Numbered from the stretch's first letter, positions 7,547 to 16,109 are shown. The stretch is 19,887 nt of DNA from Gammaproteobacteria bacterium (GCA_002708205.1 PAMR01000055.1:1-19887), one strand, 5' to 3'. The notes: a model not told the origin generated them from the sequence alone. Numbers and translations are program-made.

Positions 7547-8671
7547 GTGAGTACTTTACAAATAACGAATGGCCGAGTCATCGATATAAAGACTGGCAAT
7601 ATCACAAAAAAAACGCTCTATATTAAAGACGGTAAATTCGCTCAGGGAAAAGTCGGTCCAGCTGACGAGACACTGGACGTAGCAGATGCTTTTTTGGCCC
7701 CAGGTTTCATAGATCTGCACACCCACGTTTTTAACCATCCTCTGTTTCGGCATGGTCGACTAGCAGCGGATCGCATTGGTGTTCGGCAAGGAGTAGCTTG
7801 TGTGGTTGATGCTGGTTCTTCAGGCACCTCTACAATAGACGCATTTCCGCAATTCGTTCATGCGACACAAACAACTAAAACCTACGCGTTCATTAATATA
7901 GGCAGCCCGGGGTTACCCCACATTACCGAAGGACACGCCTCTCGCCCAGAGTTTTGCGATCTACCTGGCGTCGTTAAAGCGCTCGATCAACACGACTGGT
8001 TAGTTGGCGTGAAAGTTTTGGCCTCCGCTTCGCACACGGGTTCATTCGGACTAGAAGCCGTAAAACTAGCCAGAAAAGCTGCCGAAATTTCCGGGAAGCC
8101 GCTGATGCTGCATATCGGTAATGCACCTCCCATCGTCGATGATGTGTTGGACCTGCTCACGACAGGCGACATTGTCACACACACGTTTCATGGCAAAGTA
8201 GGTGGCATACTCGGGTATCGTGACAAAATCATCAATTCCTTTAAAGCCGCCATTGATAGAGGGGTTATAGTCGATATTGGTCATGGTCGATCATCTTTCT
8301 CTTTTCGCGTATGCGAAACTGCACTTGCCCAAGGAATGCCCGTCAATACAATAAGTTCAGACCTACACCGCGGGAATGTAAATGAATACGCCATATCCTT
8401 ATCAAGAACAATGAACAAATTGCGGGCCCTTGGGATGTCGTTTATCGATGTCATCCGGGCCGTTACAAGTAATCCTGCTAAGGCAATTCAACTCTCCGAG
8501 TTTGGATGCATATCCGCCGGTAAACCCGCACACCTAACGATATTCAAAGACGTAAACGAACCTATCAAACTAGTAGATGCTGAGGGAGAAACACGGACGG
8601 CCGAAACACAGATACAGCCCATTGGTGTTCTTGTAGATGGGATACACCATGACGTTTCCGAGACTTTATAG
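7547..8671 (+). CDS. amidohydrolase / deacetylase-family metallohydrolase
   Basis: 374-aa metal-dependent amidohydrolase with a small beta-sandwich at the N-terminus and a TIM barrel. Probable metal ligands are H58 and H60 in FIDLHTH, K156 in GVKV (possibly carbamylated), H189 in LMLHIGN, H212/H215 in THTFHGK, and D272 in SSDLH. This is the arrangement of the EF_0837/AHA_3915-type deacetylase group, which typically sits beside a SelA/DgaE-like lyase, as here. The likely role is removal of an N-acyl group from an amino sugar or amino acid derivative. The start is GTG at 7547 with GAGGT about 4 bases upstream. The gene is 80 bp after the kinase and runs directly into the lyase, so it is very likely co-transcribed with it. 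Confidence 0.88.
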   Translation: MSTLQITNGRVIDIKTGNITKKTLYIKDGKFAQGKVGPADETLDVADAFLAPGFIDLHTHVFNHPLFRHGRLAADRIGVRQGVACVVDAGSSGTSTIDAFPQFVHATQTTKTYAFINIGSPGLPHITEGHASRPEFCDLPGVVKALDQHDWLVGVKVLASASHTGSFGLEAVKLARKAAEISGKPLMLHIGNAPPIVDDVLDLLTTGDIVTHTFHGKVGGILGYRDKIINSFKAAIDRGVIVDIGHGRSSFSFRVCETALAQGMPVNTISSDLHRGNVNEYAISLSRTMNKLRALGMSFIDVIRAVTSNPAKAIQLSEFGCISAGKPAHLTIFKDVNEPIKLVDAEGETRTAETQIQPIGVLVDGIHHDVSETL

Positions 8672-8672
8672 G

Positions 8673-9752
8673 ATGATAAATGATCCGTACGACAAAATTG
8701 GTATTCGACAGGTAATCAACGCGGCCGGAAAAATGACAGCCTTAGGTGGAACAGCTCAAAAAGAAGCAGTAGCCAAAGCCCAATCACTAGCAGCTCAATC
8801 GCATGTGGATATCTCAGAATTACGCCAATTAGCCGGAAAAAAAATAGCAGCGGTTACTGGCGCTGAAGCAGCCACGATAACCAATGGAGCTGCTTCAGGA
8901 ATAGCAATTGCTACCGCTGCTGTCATAACCGGCACTAATATTGAGAAGATCAAGTCAGTGCCGTTTGTGGATGGACCGAACCAAATACTGTTACAGAAAG
9001 GCCACGATATCAATTTTGGCGCTGACATCACTCAAATGATATCTATGGGCGGGGGGCGACCAGTCACATACGGTTCCAAGAAATGTGTAACAAATAGCGA
9101 TCTAGAGTCAGCAATCACCAAGCAAACTGCAGCGCTTCTCTATGTAAAGTCTCATCATTGCATTCAAGAAAACAGACTTCCTATCGATGCTCTCGTCAGT
9201 AAGGACCTACCTGTTATAGTTGATGCTGCAGCTGAGGTAAACCTTCGGTCTCATATTCGGTCCGGGGCCAATTTGGTGACCTACTCCGGCGGGAAGGCTA
9301 TTGGAGGACCTACATCAGGCTTCATTGCGGGGGACGCTAGAATGATCGAAGCTTGCGAGCTTCAGCAAATGGGTATCGGTCGAGCAATGAAAGTAGGTAA
9401 AGAACAAATAATGGGCTTATTAGTCGCTCTCGAACAAGTGGCCGAGAGCACCTCTGCAAACGAAGATGTAATGCAGGCCCTATTTGAGGCCTTAGGTACC
9501 TTCTCGTTATTGAAAGTATCCATCGAACCCGACCGGGCAGGCCGTGATATAAAACGCGTGGGACTACGTTCCACACATTTCCCGATCATTGATCTCGTGA
9601 ACCACTTAGAGAGAGGTAATCCAAGTATTCGAACTCGTAATCACCAAATGCTCGACGGTCTAATCCTTTTTGATGTTCGTGAATTACAATCCCAACATGT
9701 AGCCATTATTCACCACCGAGTGGCCGATTTTTTTCGACCCCATGCGACCTAG
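8673..9752 (+). CDS. SelA/DgaE-like PLP-dependent lyase (aminotransferase class V fold)
   Basis: PLP enzyme related to D-glucosaminate-6-phosphate ammonia-lyase (DgaE) and selenocysteine synthase. The N-terminus YDKIGIRQVINAAGKMT is the family hallmark. The PLP lysine is K208 in TYSGGKAIGGPTSG and the cofactor-nitrogen Asp is D184 in VIVDAAAE. The family converts a 2-amino-2-deoxy sugar acid phosphate to a 2-keto-3-deoxy product with ammonia release. The ATG at 8673 (359 aa) fits the homologous start and lies one base after the upstream TAG at 8669-8671. In-frame ATGs at 8637 and 8649 would overlap the deacetylase by up to 35 bp, and none has a strong ribosome site. The partner aldolase (DgaF-type) is absent from this window. 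Confidence 0.88.
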   Translation: MINDPYDKIGIRQVINAAGKMTALGGTAQKEAVAKAQSLAAQSHVDISELRQLAGKKIAAVTGAEAATITNGAASGIAIATAAVITGTNIEKIKSVPFVDGPNQILLQKGHDINFGADITQMISMGGGRPVTYGSKKCVTNSDLESAITKQTAALLYVKSHHCIQENRLPIDALVSKDLPVIVDAAAEVNLRSHIRSGANLVTYSGGKAIGGPTSGFIAGDARMIEACELQQMGIGRAMKVGKEQIMGLLVALEQVAESTSANEDVMQALFEALGTFSLLKVSIEPDRAGRDIKRVGLRSTHFPIIDLVNHLERGNPSIRTRNHQMLDGLILFDVRELQSQHVAIIHHRVADFFRPHAT

Positions 9753-9829
9753 AAGCAGACATCTGCACACTCCCAGTGGACTGCTTCAGGTTACGCCCAC
9801 GGTTTTTTAGAACCCATATATCGGTAGTC
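9753..9829. other. 77-bp convergent gap between lyase and DUF35 genes
   Basis: The two genes end facing each other. A small palindrome GCAGACATCTGC lies at 9755-9766 and a T-rich run near 9804-9810, but they are not adjacent, so I cannot call a standard terminator. Confidence 0.4.
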
Positions 9830-10267
9830 CTACTTTGCTATCTGCCAATGTACGAGCGTGAACTCAGGATCACTGTCCGTGTGATGTTCAAAGACAGCTG
9901 AAACTGGGTCACCTATCGTAACCGGCTGTTCAGGATCGCCAACGAGATTGCCGACGATACGCACGTCATCATGATTCGGGAATTCGACCAATACCACGAT
10001 ATACGGCCCCTGATCTTTCAAAGCAGGATGTACTGGATGCCAAATCCGTTCATACGAATATATTTTTCCGCTTGGTTCCACTTCTTCAAAGACCAGATCC
10101 AAACTGTAACAACGGTGACACACCCATTCCGGGCCCCACTGAAACTTTCCACAAGACGCACACTTTTGTAAAACCAACTTATCGTTAGCGGCAGCTTCCC
10201 AAAATGGGGCGTCCAGGCCATCAGGAGCTGGCACGGGCTTAGGCAATCCGTCAGCCAAATAACTCAT
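9830..10267 (-). CDS. DUF35 / OB-fold zinc-ribbon partner of thiolase-like protein
   Basis: 145-aa acyl-CoA-associated protein with an N-terminal rubredoxin-like zinc ribbon (C36-x2-C39, C50-x2-C53) followed by an OB-fold (about 60-140, including GKIYSYERI and the VRIVGNLVG strand). In known complexes such as Ltp2 with ChsH2-DUF35, this type of subunit binds and completes the thiolase-fold aldolase. Its start overlaps the stop of the thiolase-like gene by four bases (ATGA, 10264-10267), which implies translational coupling and roughly equal amounts of both proteins. Confidence 0.93.
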   Translation of the reverse strand: MSYLADGLPKPVPAPDGLDAPFWEAAANDKLVLQKCASCGKFQWGPEWVCHRCYSLDLVFEEVEPSGKIYSYERIWHPVHPALKDQGPYIVVLVEFPNHDDVRIVGNLVGDPEQPVTIGDPVSAVFEHHTDSDPEFTLVHWQIAK

Positions 10268-11442
10268 AACGTTGCCTCCGTGCCAAAAATAGACGAGCTC
10301 ACCGGCGTAACCATTGGGCCTGAAGCCACCAAGGAGATATCGGGATCTTTAACCTGATTTGTCGATTCACCTCGCAGCTGACGTACTGCTTCGATATTTA
10401 AACCGAGGCCATGCATATAACATTCAGCAAGATTACCACCGCTCGTATTAGTGGGAACTTTCCCATCAGGAGCGATCAAGTTTTCCTTAACGAAAAATTC
10501 ATTACAGCCGTCGGCCTCACAAAACCCATGTTCAACCATGCTCATCAATACGCCACCCGTAAAGTTCTCGTATATCTGTGCCACGTCGACATCGTTAGGA
10601 CCACAACCCGCCATGTCGTATAACCGTGGTGCAGTGGTTTTAAAAGTAGAGGTACCGTAATCCGGTGTATTGTGAACCGAGGCACCTGCCCGATAATGCG
10701 AACCTGAAACAGCGCTGAGAATATATGTGGGTTTATGCGGGAAGTCCTTCGCCTTTTCCGCAGGCACCAAAATCATTGCTGCAGCTCCATCATTTTCCAA
10801 ACAACAATCAAACAAGTGAAATGGCTCTACGATCCATCTGGAATTGTCGTATTTTTCTTCATCCAGTGGGCGTCCGTACATAACCGCTCGAGGGTTATTT
10901 TGAGCGTGGTGATAAGAGGCTAATGAAATCGCTCGAAGAGCCTCCTGCTCAACACCGTGGTCGTGCATAAAGCGATTTACCTTCATAGCAAAGCTTTGCG
11001 CCGGAGACATCAGACCATATGGAACAGTATGCGCCGCGTCACCCGCAATCACATCGCGTACCGGGCCTTGTCCAAATCGTCCGAATTGACCCTGGGCTAG
11101 AGCCCGAAATACAACGACACACTCCGCTATACCGGTAGCAATAGCAGCTGATGCGTTTGCAATAGCTCCAGATCCACCACCACCGCCTCCGCCCCACTGC
11201 ATGTTTGAGAAGCGCAAATCATCGATTCCCAAAGCCGCTGCTAGATGCGATGGATCGCTTCGATCGTTCGAAAACGAAGCAAATCCATCGACTTTCGTCG
11301 GCGAAATACCCGCGTCTTTACAGGCCTCAATGACAGCCATTAAGGCTAACTTAAATTCCGCATCCGGCGCTTGGCCGCGTTTGTAATACTTAGTTTCACC
11401 GACACCTACGACGGCAACTTTTCCTCTAACTGATCTATCCAT
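10264..11442 (-). CDS. thiolase-fold (SCP2/Ltp2-like) protein without catalytic cysteines
   Basis: 392-aa thiolase-superfamily protein that lacks thiolase chemistry residues. Where the nucleophilic Cys is expected the sequence reads QWGGGGGGGSGA (82-93), and the C-terminal Cys-x-Gly is ASGPMV. Two tyrosines, Y291 in QIYENFT and Y342 in NLAECYMHG, sit 51 residues apart, matching the placement of the catalytic Tyr294 and Tyr344 of the steroid side-chain aldolase Ltp2. The best reading is therefore a retro-aldolase acting on a beta-hydroxyacyl-CoA, in complex with the DUF35 protein encoded next. A strong AGGAGGA (11447-11453, minus) precedes the ATG. It is divergent from the MaoC hydratase, which could supply its substrate. 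The fold is certain; the aldolase role is inference. Confidence 0.9.
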   Translation of the reverse strand: MDRSVRGKVAVVGVGETKYYKRGQAPDAEFKLALMAVIEACKDAGISPTKVDGFASFSNDRSDPSHLAAALGIDDLRFSNMQWGGGGGGGSGAIANASAAIATGIAECVVVFRALAQGQFGRFGQGPVRDVIAGDAAHTVPYGLMSPAQSFAMKVNRFMHDHGVEQEALRAISLASYHHAQNNPRAVMYGRPLDEEKYDNSRWIVEPFHLFDCCLENDGAAAMILVPAEKAKDFPHKPTYILSAVSGSHYRAGASVHNTPDYGTSTFKTTAPRLYDMAGCGPNDVDVAQIYENFTGGVLMSMVEHGFCEADGCNEFFVKENLIAPDGKVPTNTSGGNLAECYMHGLGLNIEAVRQLRGESTNQVKDPDISLVASGPMVTPVSSSIFGTEATL

Positions 11443-11557
11443 AAGATCCTCCTACAGCCGAGCATACCGAATTCGCACGAAGTGTTCGACGCAAGTACCT
11501 CAATCCACGATAAGATGAGCACATAAAACATACTCTGATAAAAAAAAGGGGGAATTT
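11443..11557. promoter_or_regulatory. divergent promoter region with CGAA/TTCG inverted repeats
   Basis: This 115-bp region separates the thiolase-fold/DUF35 pair from MaoC. At 11468-11488 the blocks CGAA, TTCG, CGAA and TTCG alternate (CGAATTCG, then CA, CGAA, GTG, TTCG), giving nested inverted repeats such as TTCGCACGAA. It is a candidate site for a dimeric repressor controlling both transcripts. No regulator gene is in the window. Confidence 0.3.
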
Positions 11558-12394
11558 ATGCCCATTAATCCAGACGCCGTCGGTGCTACCGGTGGACCAG
11601 TCACACGCTCTTGGACTTCAAAAGACGCATTACTGTATGCGGTAGGTGTAGGTGCAGGACTTGATGAATTGCAGTTCACTACTGAAAATACAAAAAATAC
11701 CCCTCAAAAGGTACTACCAACGATGGCTGTCATCCTCGGAGGTGGCGGAGCACCTATGGACAAGATTGGAGATTTCAACCGAGCCAACATGCTTCATGGT
11801 GAACAAGGTATCGAATTACTAGACGAAATTCCGGCAGAAGGGAAAATAGAAAGTACCGGAAAAATTGCCGCCATCTGGGACAAAGGAAATGCCGCAGTGG
11901 TGGAAACGATTTCAGAATCGATCAATGTGGATACCGGTAAAGCGCTTCTTCGCACAAGATCAATGTTGTTTCTTCGCGGAGAGGGCGGATGGGGAGGGGA
12001 CCGTGGCCCATCGGAGAAAATTGATTTCCCAGAAACTGCTCCCTCTCACCAAATAACCTATCGAACACGGGATGACCAAGCCCTAACCTACCGATTGTCG
12101 GGGGACCGTAATCCACTCCATTCAGATCCAGCATTCGCGCAACTTGGCGGTTTTCAAGAGCCCATTCTCCATGGATTATGTACCTACGGATTCACGGGTA
12201 GAGGATTACTACATAGTTTGTGCAACGGAGACCCAAGCAGATTTAAATCGATGAATGCACGTTTTTCTAAACCAGTAATTCCTGGAGATGAACTCACAAT
12301 CTCCATGTGGGTTGACGGCAACGAGGCACTGTTTCGAACGACCAACCAAAACAATGAGGTCGTTATAGATCAAGGAATTTGTTCGTTTAGTTAA
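11558..12394 (+). CDS. MaoC-family (R)-specific enoyl-CoA hydratase, hydratase-2 type
   Basis: 278-aa double hot-dog protein of the hydratase-2/MaoC family, which adds water to trans-2-enoyl-CoA. The C-terminal hot-dog holds the signature YRLSGDRNPLHSDP with catalytic D183 and H188 and the oxyanion-region N185, followed by GFQEPILHGLCTYG. The N-terminal half (about 18-140) is the non-catalytic hot-dog that accommodates bulky acyl chains, as in peroxisomal MFE-2. GGGGG lies 5 bases before the ATG. It is divergent from the Ltp2-like protein and ends at a bidirectional terminator. Hydration followed by retro-aldol cleavage is the likely shared task (inference). Confidence 0.93.
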   Translation: MPINPDAVGATGGPVTRSWTSKDALLYAVGVGAGLDELQFTTENTKNTPQKVLPTMAVILGGGGAPMDKIGDFNRANMLHGEQGIELLDEIPAEGKIESTGKIAAIWDKGNAAVVETISESINVDTGKALLRTRSMLFLRGEGGWGGDRGPSEKIDFPETAPSHQITYRTRDDQALTYRLSGDRNPLHSDPAFAQLGGFQEPILHGLCTYGFTGRGLLHSLCNGDPSRFKSMNARFSKPVIPGDELTISMWVDGNEALFRTTNQNNEVVIDQGICSFS

Positions 12395-12402
12395 TCGAAA
12401 TA

Positions 12403-12434
12403 AAACAGGACAGCTATCAAGCGCTGTTCTGTTT
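12403..12434. terminator. bidirectional hairpin terminator between MaoC and amidase genes
   Basis: A 12-bp stem pairs 12403-12414 with 12423-12434 (arm AAACAGGACAGC, one G-T wobble) around an 8-base loop. Read on the minus strand, it is followed by TATTTC, giving a U-rich tail for the amidase operon. On the plus strand the stem itself ends in TTT, a weaker tail for MaoC. Confidence 0.72.
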
Positions 12435-12458
12435 AACCTCTCCAGTACGCGTAATTTC

Positions 12459-13847
12459 TTATTCTGGTGGCCGCCTGAATCCCAAGTCCTTTTCAATTTC
12501 TCGGGCAATTTCTATGAGTCGTTTCTCGCCAAACAACCGACCAACCAATTGAAACGAATTTGGTAAACCGTCCTTACCCGAGGCCGACGGCAACGTGATA
12601 GTTGGATGCCCCGAGTAGTCAAAGGGGGCTGTAAAAGATAACAGAGGCGCTCCATCTCGTTGTCTCGGGTCGGCATCTATCCATCCAAGCGTTGGCATAG
12701 CTATGGGCATAACGGGCGTAATAACAGCGTCAACTGAGGATAAAACCGTCTCCATCCCCACCCGAAATTGCAAGCGCTGCTGTTCAAGAGAGGCGTATTC
12801 CATTGCAGTCGCCCGTTCTCGGCCAAAACTAATTAACTGGGACAGTGACTCCCCATAGTCTTTTTGGCGCGACGGGTAGGTATGGGAGTGTGCTAATGCA
12901 CATTCAACTCCACAGGTAACCACCCATCGATTAACGAGGTCCTGTCGGTCTGTAACGACCACTTCAACAATTTCACAGCCTAATTCTGCACACCGTTGAA
13001 GTACCTGATCTACGTTTGAGATCACTTCCGAATCAATTCCGGATTCAAGATAGGCTCTATCTACACCGATACGCACTCCCGCCAGATCACTGCTTAGATT
13101 GCTCCAATAACTGGGAACGGGCTCTCGAGATGAAGTTACGTCATTGGGATCGTAGCCAGCCATCACTTGTAGCATACGAGCTCCATCTTCAACACATCGC
13201 ACCATTGGGCCAAAGTGGTCCAAAGAATCAGCTAAGACGAAGCCTCCATAACGACTAACTCGAGAATACGTCGGCTTAATACCCACGATGCCACAGCATG
13301 CTGAAGGAAACCGAATACTTCCTCCCGTGTCAGTACCAATAGCACCGTGTGCCATACCTGCAGCTACCGATACCCCAGATCCTGAGGACGATACTCCCGT
13401 CCATAGATCCTTACCCCATGGATTAAGGGGAGCTTCAACATCAGGATGATGCTCACCATAGGCACCTTCCGTCAGTTTCACTTTACCCAAAAAAATTCCA
13501 CCAGCATCACGAAGCCGAGACACGACTGTGGCGTCATAAGTGGGCTCGTAGTCCTTATGCACCCTCATACCACCTGTAGTGCGGATTCCTTTTGTAAACA
13601 ATAGGTCCTTCAGGACAATAGGAGCTCCGTGAAGCAAACCCAAAGGCGCACCATCGGCTTTTTTCTTGTCTAAAGTCTCCGCTTGAGCCAATGCCTCTTC
13701 TGCAAGTATGGTTTCAAAGGCCTTCAGTCGCGGTTCTAAATCACTGATGCGATTAAGCATATGTTCAACGACGCTTGTCGCGCTCAATGCTCCACTTTTA
13801 GTCCGTCGACAAATTTCGGACAACGACAGATAGTGAAGCTCAGTCAT
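12459..13847 (-). CDS. amidase-signature family amidase
   Basis: 462-aa hydrolase of the amidase signature family, splitting a carboxamide to acid and ammonia or amine. The Ser-cisSer-Lys triad is visible: K80 in IVLKDL, S153 in GVSSSG and S177 in TDTGGSIRFP, with the family's usual spacing. ACCGIVGIKPT follows. It resembles GatA-like general amidases, but no gatB/gatC is nearby, so a tRNA-amidotransferase role is unlikely; the substrate is unknown. There is no signal peptide, so it is presumed cytosolic. It begins only 2 bases after the stop of the FAD dehydrogenase gene, so it is translated from the same message, the third gene of a methyltransferase-dehydrogenase-amidase operon. Confidence 0.93.
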   Translation of the reverse strand: MTELHYLSLSEICRRTKSGALSATSVVEHMLNRISDLEPRLKAFETILAEEALAQAETLDKKKADGAPLGLLHGAPIVLKDLLFTKGIRTTGGMRVHKDYEPTYDATVVSRLRDAGGIFLGKVKLTEGAYGEHHPDVEAPLNPWGKDLWTGVSSSGSGVSVAAGMAHGAIGTDTGGSIRFPSACCGIVGIKPTYSRVSRYGGFVLADSLDHFGPMVRCVEDGARMLQVMAGYDPNDVTSSREPVPSYWSNLSSDLAGVRIGVDRAYLESGIDSEVISNVDQVLQRCAELGCEIVEVVVTDRQDLVNRWVVTCGVECALAHSHTYPSRQKDYGESLSQLISFGRERATAMEYASLEQQRLQFRVGMETVLSSVDAVITPVMPIAMPTLGWIDADPRQRDGAPLLSFTAPFDYSGHPTITLPSASGKDGLPNSFQLVGRLFGEKRLIEIAREIEKDLGFRRPPE

Positions 13848-13849
13848 CT

Positions 13850-15256
13850 CTATGCAGCATTAACAGACATCGAGTTTTGAGTATCAAAAATTTTCCCAGG
13901 GTTCAGGATGCCCCTTGGATCCAGTGAACGCTTTAAGAGCCGCATTAAATTCACTTCGGATTCATTTCGAGAAATATCAAGATAGGCTTTCTTTTCTAAA
14001 CCAACACCATGCTCTGCTGATACAGACCCATTTATCGCTCTTAGAGGCTCGTATACGCAAAGATTGACATCGTGATGGGAGCTCGAATCTTTCCCAGCAG
14101 ATACAGCAAAATGCAAGTTTCCATCTCCCATGTGGCCAAACGCAAAATTTGTATAGTTCCCAAACTTAGCCGCTAGATTTCTATTTACTTGCTCCACATA
14201 ATTTTCCATATCCGATATGCGAAGACTGACATCGTAAACGTAGCAAGGTTCATAACGCATGGTCTGTTCTACGTCATCTCGAATAGCCCACATCTCGTTA
14301 CGCTGAGCCTCACTTTGAGCCAAGACCGCGTCTTCGACTAATCCTGCCTCAAAGGCTTCTTCAAGCGCTGACTCAACGCGTGCCTTATCTTTTTCGGGAT
14401 CACCTCCCATCGCTTCAATCAACACGTAATACGGATAATCTTGGTCCAGCGGAGGTCTCTGTTTGGCTGGCTCCGTCGTCACCAGTCGATAGTAGTTGTT
14501 CCACAGCACTTCGAAGGCTGACAGAGTGCCGCCTAGCTTTCCGTCTAACTTTTTCAAAAGGACCGGGAGCTTATCGAATGCGTCAACAGCTACTAGCATA
14601 GTTTCGTTGCTACGCGGTTGTTCTCGAAGGCGCAAAACCACACGCGTTACGATTCCTAAACTTCCCTCTGTTCCAATGAACAACTGCTTGAGATCGTAGC
14701 CCGCGTTGTTCTTTATCATGTGATTCATGGATGAAACGATGGTTCCGTCTGCCAGTACCGCTTCAAGACCCAAAACCATATCTCTTGCCATACCATATCG
14801 AATGACACGGTTCCCACCCGCATTAGTGGCGATATTCCCCCCAATCGTACAACTGCCTCGACCACCGACATCTAATGGGTAAAACAAGCCGGCATTCTCT
14901 GCGGCTTCCTGCACCGTTTGCAATATCGTCCCACTTTGAACGGTTATCGTTCGTTCAGTGGTATTGATCTCTTCAATTTGGTTCATACGTTCAAAAGACA
15001 AAGCAATATCATCCGGACTGGTAATCGCACTTTCGACCAAGCCCGTCAATCCTCCATGCGCTATCACACTTTGTTCTTTCTCATTGCAAAGACGAAGGAT
15101 CTGACTTACTTCCTCCGTGGCCTGCGGCCGCACGATCGCCTTAGCTGCAATTGAATCGCTACGCCATATACCACTGGCTCGAGAGGACACATCATCACCG
15201 GAAAGCACTCCACCCGGTCCTGTAATAGCTTCTAGTTCTTCAACGATACTCGACAT
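13850..15256 (-). CDS. FAD-linked D-2-hydroxyacid dehydrogenase (GlcD / D2HGDH-like)
   Basis: 468-aa FAD-dependent oxidoreductase of the vanillyl-alcohol-oxidase/PCMH superfamily. The N-terminal FAD domain shows HGGLTGL (68-74), PLDVGGRGSCTIGGNIATNAGG (127-148) and GTEGSLGIVT (195-204). The C-terminal cap carries FGHMGDGNLHF with H375 and H382, plus SAEHGVG with E415-H416. These are the probable metal-binding and catalytic residues of D-2-hydroxyglutarate and D-lactate dehydrogenases. Expected activity is oxidation of a D-2-hydroxy acid to a 2-keto acid, with electrons passed to the respiratory chain or ETF. AGAGAGG lies about 10 bases before the ATG, and the gene is 22 bp after the methyltransferase stop. 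The exact acid cannot be told. Confidence 0.92.
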   Translation of the reverse strand: MSSIVEELEAITGPGGVLSGDDVSSRASGIWRSDSIAAKAIVRPQATEEVSQILRLCNEKEQSVIAHGGLTGLVESAITSPDDIALSFERMNQIEEINTTERTITVQSGTILQTVQEAAENAGLFYPLDVGGRGSCTIGGNIATNAGGNRVIRYGMARDMVLGLEAVLADGTIVSSMNHMIKNNAGYDLKQLFIGTEGSLGIVTRVVLRLREQPRSNETMLVAVDAFDKLPVLLKKLDGKLGGTLSAFEVLWNNYYRLVTTEPAKQRPPLDQDYPYYVLIEAMGGDPEKDKARVESALEEAFEAGLVEDAVLAQSEAQRNEMWAIRDDVEQTMRYEPCYVYDVSLRISDMENYVEQVNRNLAAKFGNYTNFAFGHMGDGNLHFAVSAGKDSSSHHDVNLCVYEPLRAINGSVSAEHGVGLEKKAYLDISRNESEVNLMRLLKRSLDPRGILNPGKIFDTQNSMSVNAA

Positions 15257-15278
15257 AAATTTTTTACCTCTCTACTCA

Positions 15279-16067
15279 TTATTTCGGACGTACTGCGCTG
15301 ACAATAAATTGGGGAAGACAAAATAAATACTCTCCGGTTGCTACCGCTTCTTCCACCACTTCAAGTAACTTTGAAGATTCCGATTTTGGAAGAGTACCGA
15401 ACGTATCGCCGTAGCTTTGCATATTTCGCAATACTGCTAGTCCACCACCCGTTAAATCTGCTCTAGCTTTGATTTCAACTTTTACATCTGTAAATCCGGC
15501 CTTCTTCAACAAACCGGACAACTTCCGACCAATATTTGGTTCCCTAAAAGCGGGCCCTGCTGCTTCAAAAAATCGGCGTGTTTCCAACATACTCCATGGT
15601 TCAACCAGGACAAAGCCCCAATCACTATCAATGACCAGTATACGACCTTCTGGCTCCAATACTCGATATAGCTCAGTCAGCGTTCTTTCTACACTCGGGA
15701 CATACTCCAAAACGTTTTTACAAACAACACGATCTACCGAAACATCCGTTAATGGAATCGCGTCATCTCGCAATAGGTGAAAATCGACATTGTCGTAGGA
15801 CGCCGCCCGTCTATTTGCGTCTTCAACAAACTGTGCATTGATATCTACGCCAGCCACCGATCCCTTCGTACCGACAATATCGGCTACGCCCAGAGCCAGG
15901 AAGCCTGGTCCTGATCCGTAGTCCAAAACACGATTCCCTGCGCCGAGTGCGAGAGATTGGAGCGTGCGCACATTCTCCTCCCGCCACTGAAACATAGCCT
16001 CGTATCTCTGAATCCGTTCTGGCTCGATTTTTCGCCAGTGTTCCGAATAAAATGTTTCTTTATCCAT
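15279..16067 (-). CDS. class I SAM-dependent methyltransferase (Methyltransf_11 type)
   Basis: 262 aa from the ATG at 16065-16067, which has GAAGG upstream; a TTG five codons earlier (16082) is less likely. The Rossmann-like SAM site is clear: motif I VLDYGSGPG, acidic D75 in GVDIN ending strand 2, RDDAIPL for adenine contact and KNVLEYVPS as motif IV. The C-terminal half (about 150-262) is family-variable and probably holds the acceptor site. The substrate is a small molecule, not identifiable from sequence. It is first in an operon with the D-2-hydroxyacid dehydrogenase and amidase. A smaller methyltransferase is divergent only 42 bp upstream. Confidence 0.9.
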   Translation of the reverse strand: MDKETFYSEHWRKIEPERIQRYEAMFQWREENVRTLQSLALGAGNRVLDYGSGPGFLALGVADIVGTKGSVAGVDINAQFVEDANRRAASYDNVDFHLLRDDAIPLTDVSVDRVVCKNVLEYVPSVERTLTELYRVLEPEGRILVIDSDWGFVLVEPWSMLETRRFFEAAGPAFREPNIGRKLSGLLKKAGFTDVKVEIKARADLTGGGLAVLRNMQSYGDTFGTLPKSESSKLLEVVEEAVATGEYLFCLPQFIVSAVRPK

Positions 16068-16109
16068 CCCGACCCTTCGCAAGTTTTCCTATAAGGCCAT
16101 GATGCACCT

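Noticed and set aside
9755..9766. Palindrome GCAGACATCTGC as a terminator after the lyase
   Set aside because: The loop would be too small for the full stem and the nearest T-run is about 40 bases away.
12459..13847. Amidase as glutamyl-tRNA amidotransferase subunit A
   Set aside because: No gatB or gatC is adjacent, and the gene is embedded in a metabolic operon with a hydroxyacid dehydrogenase.
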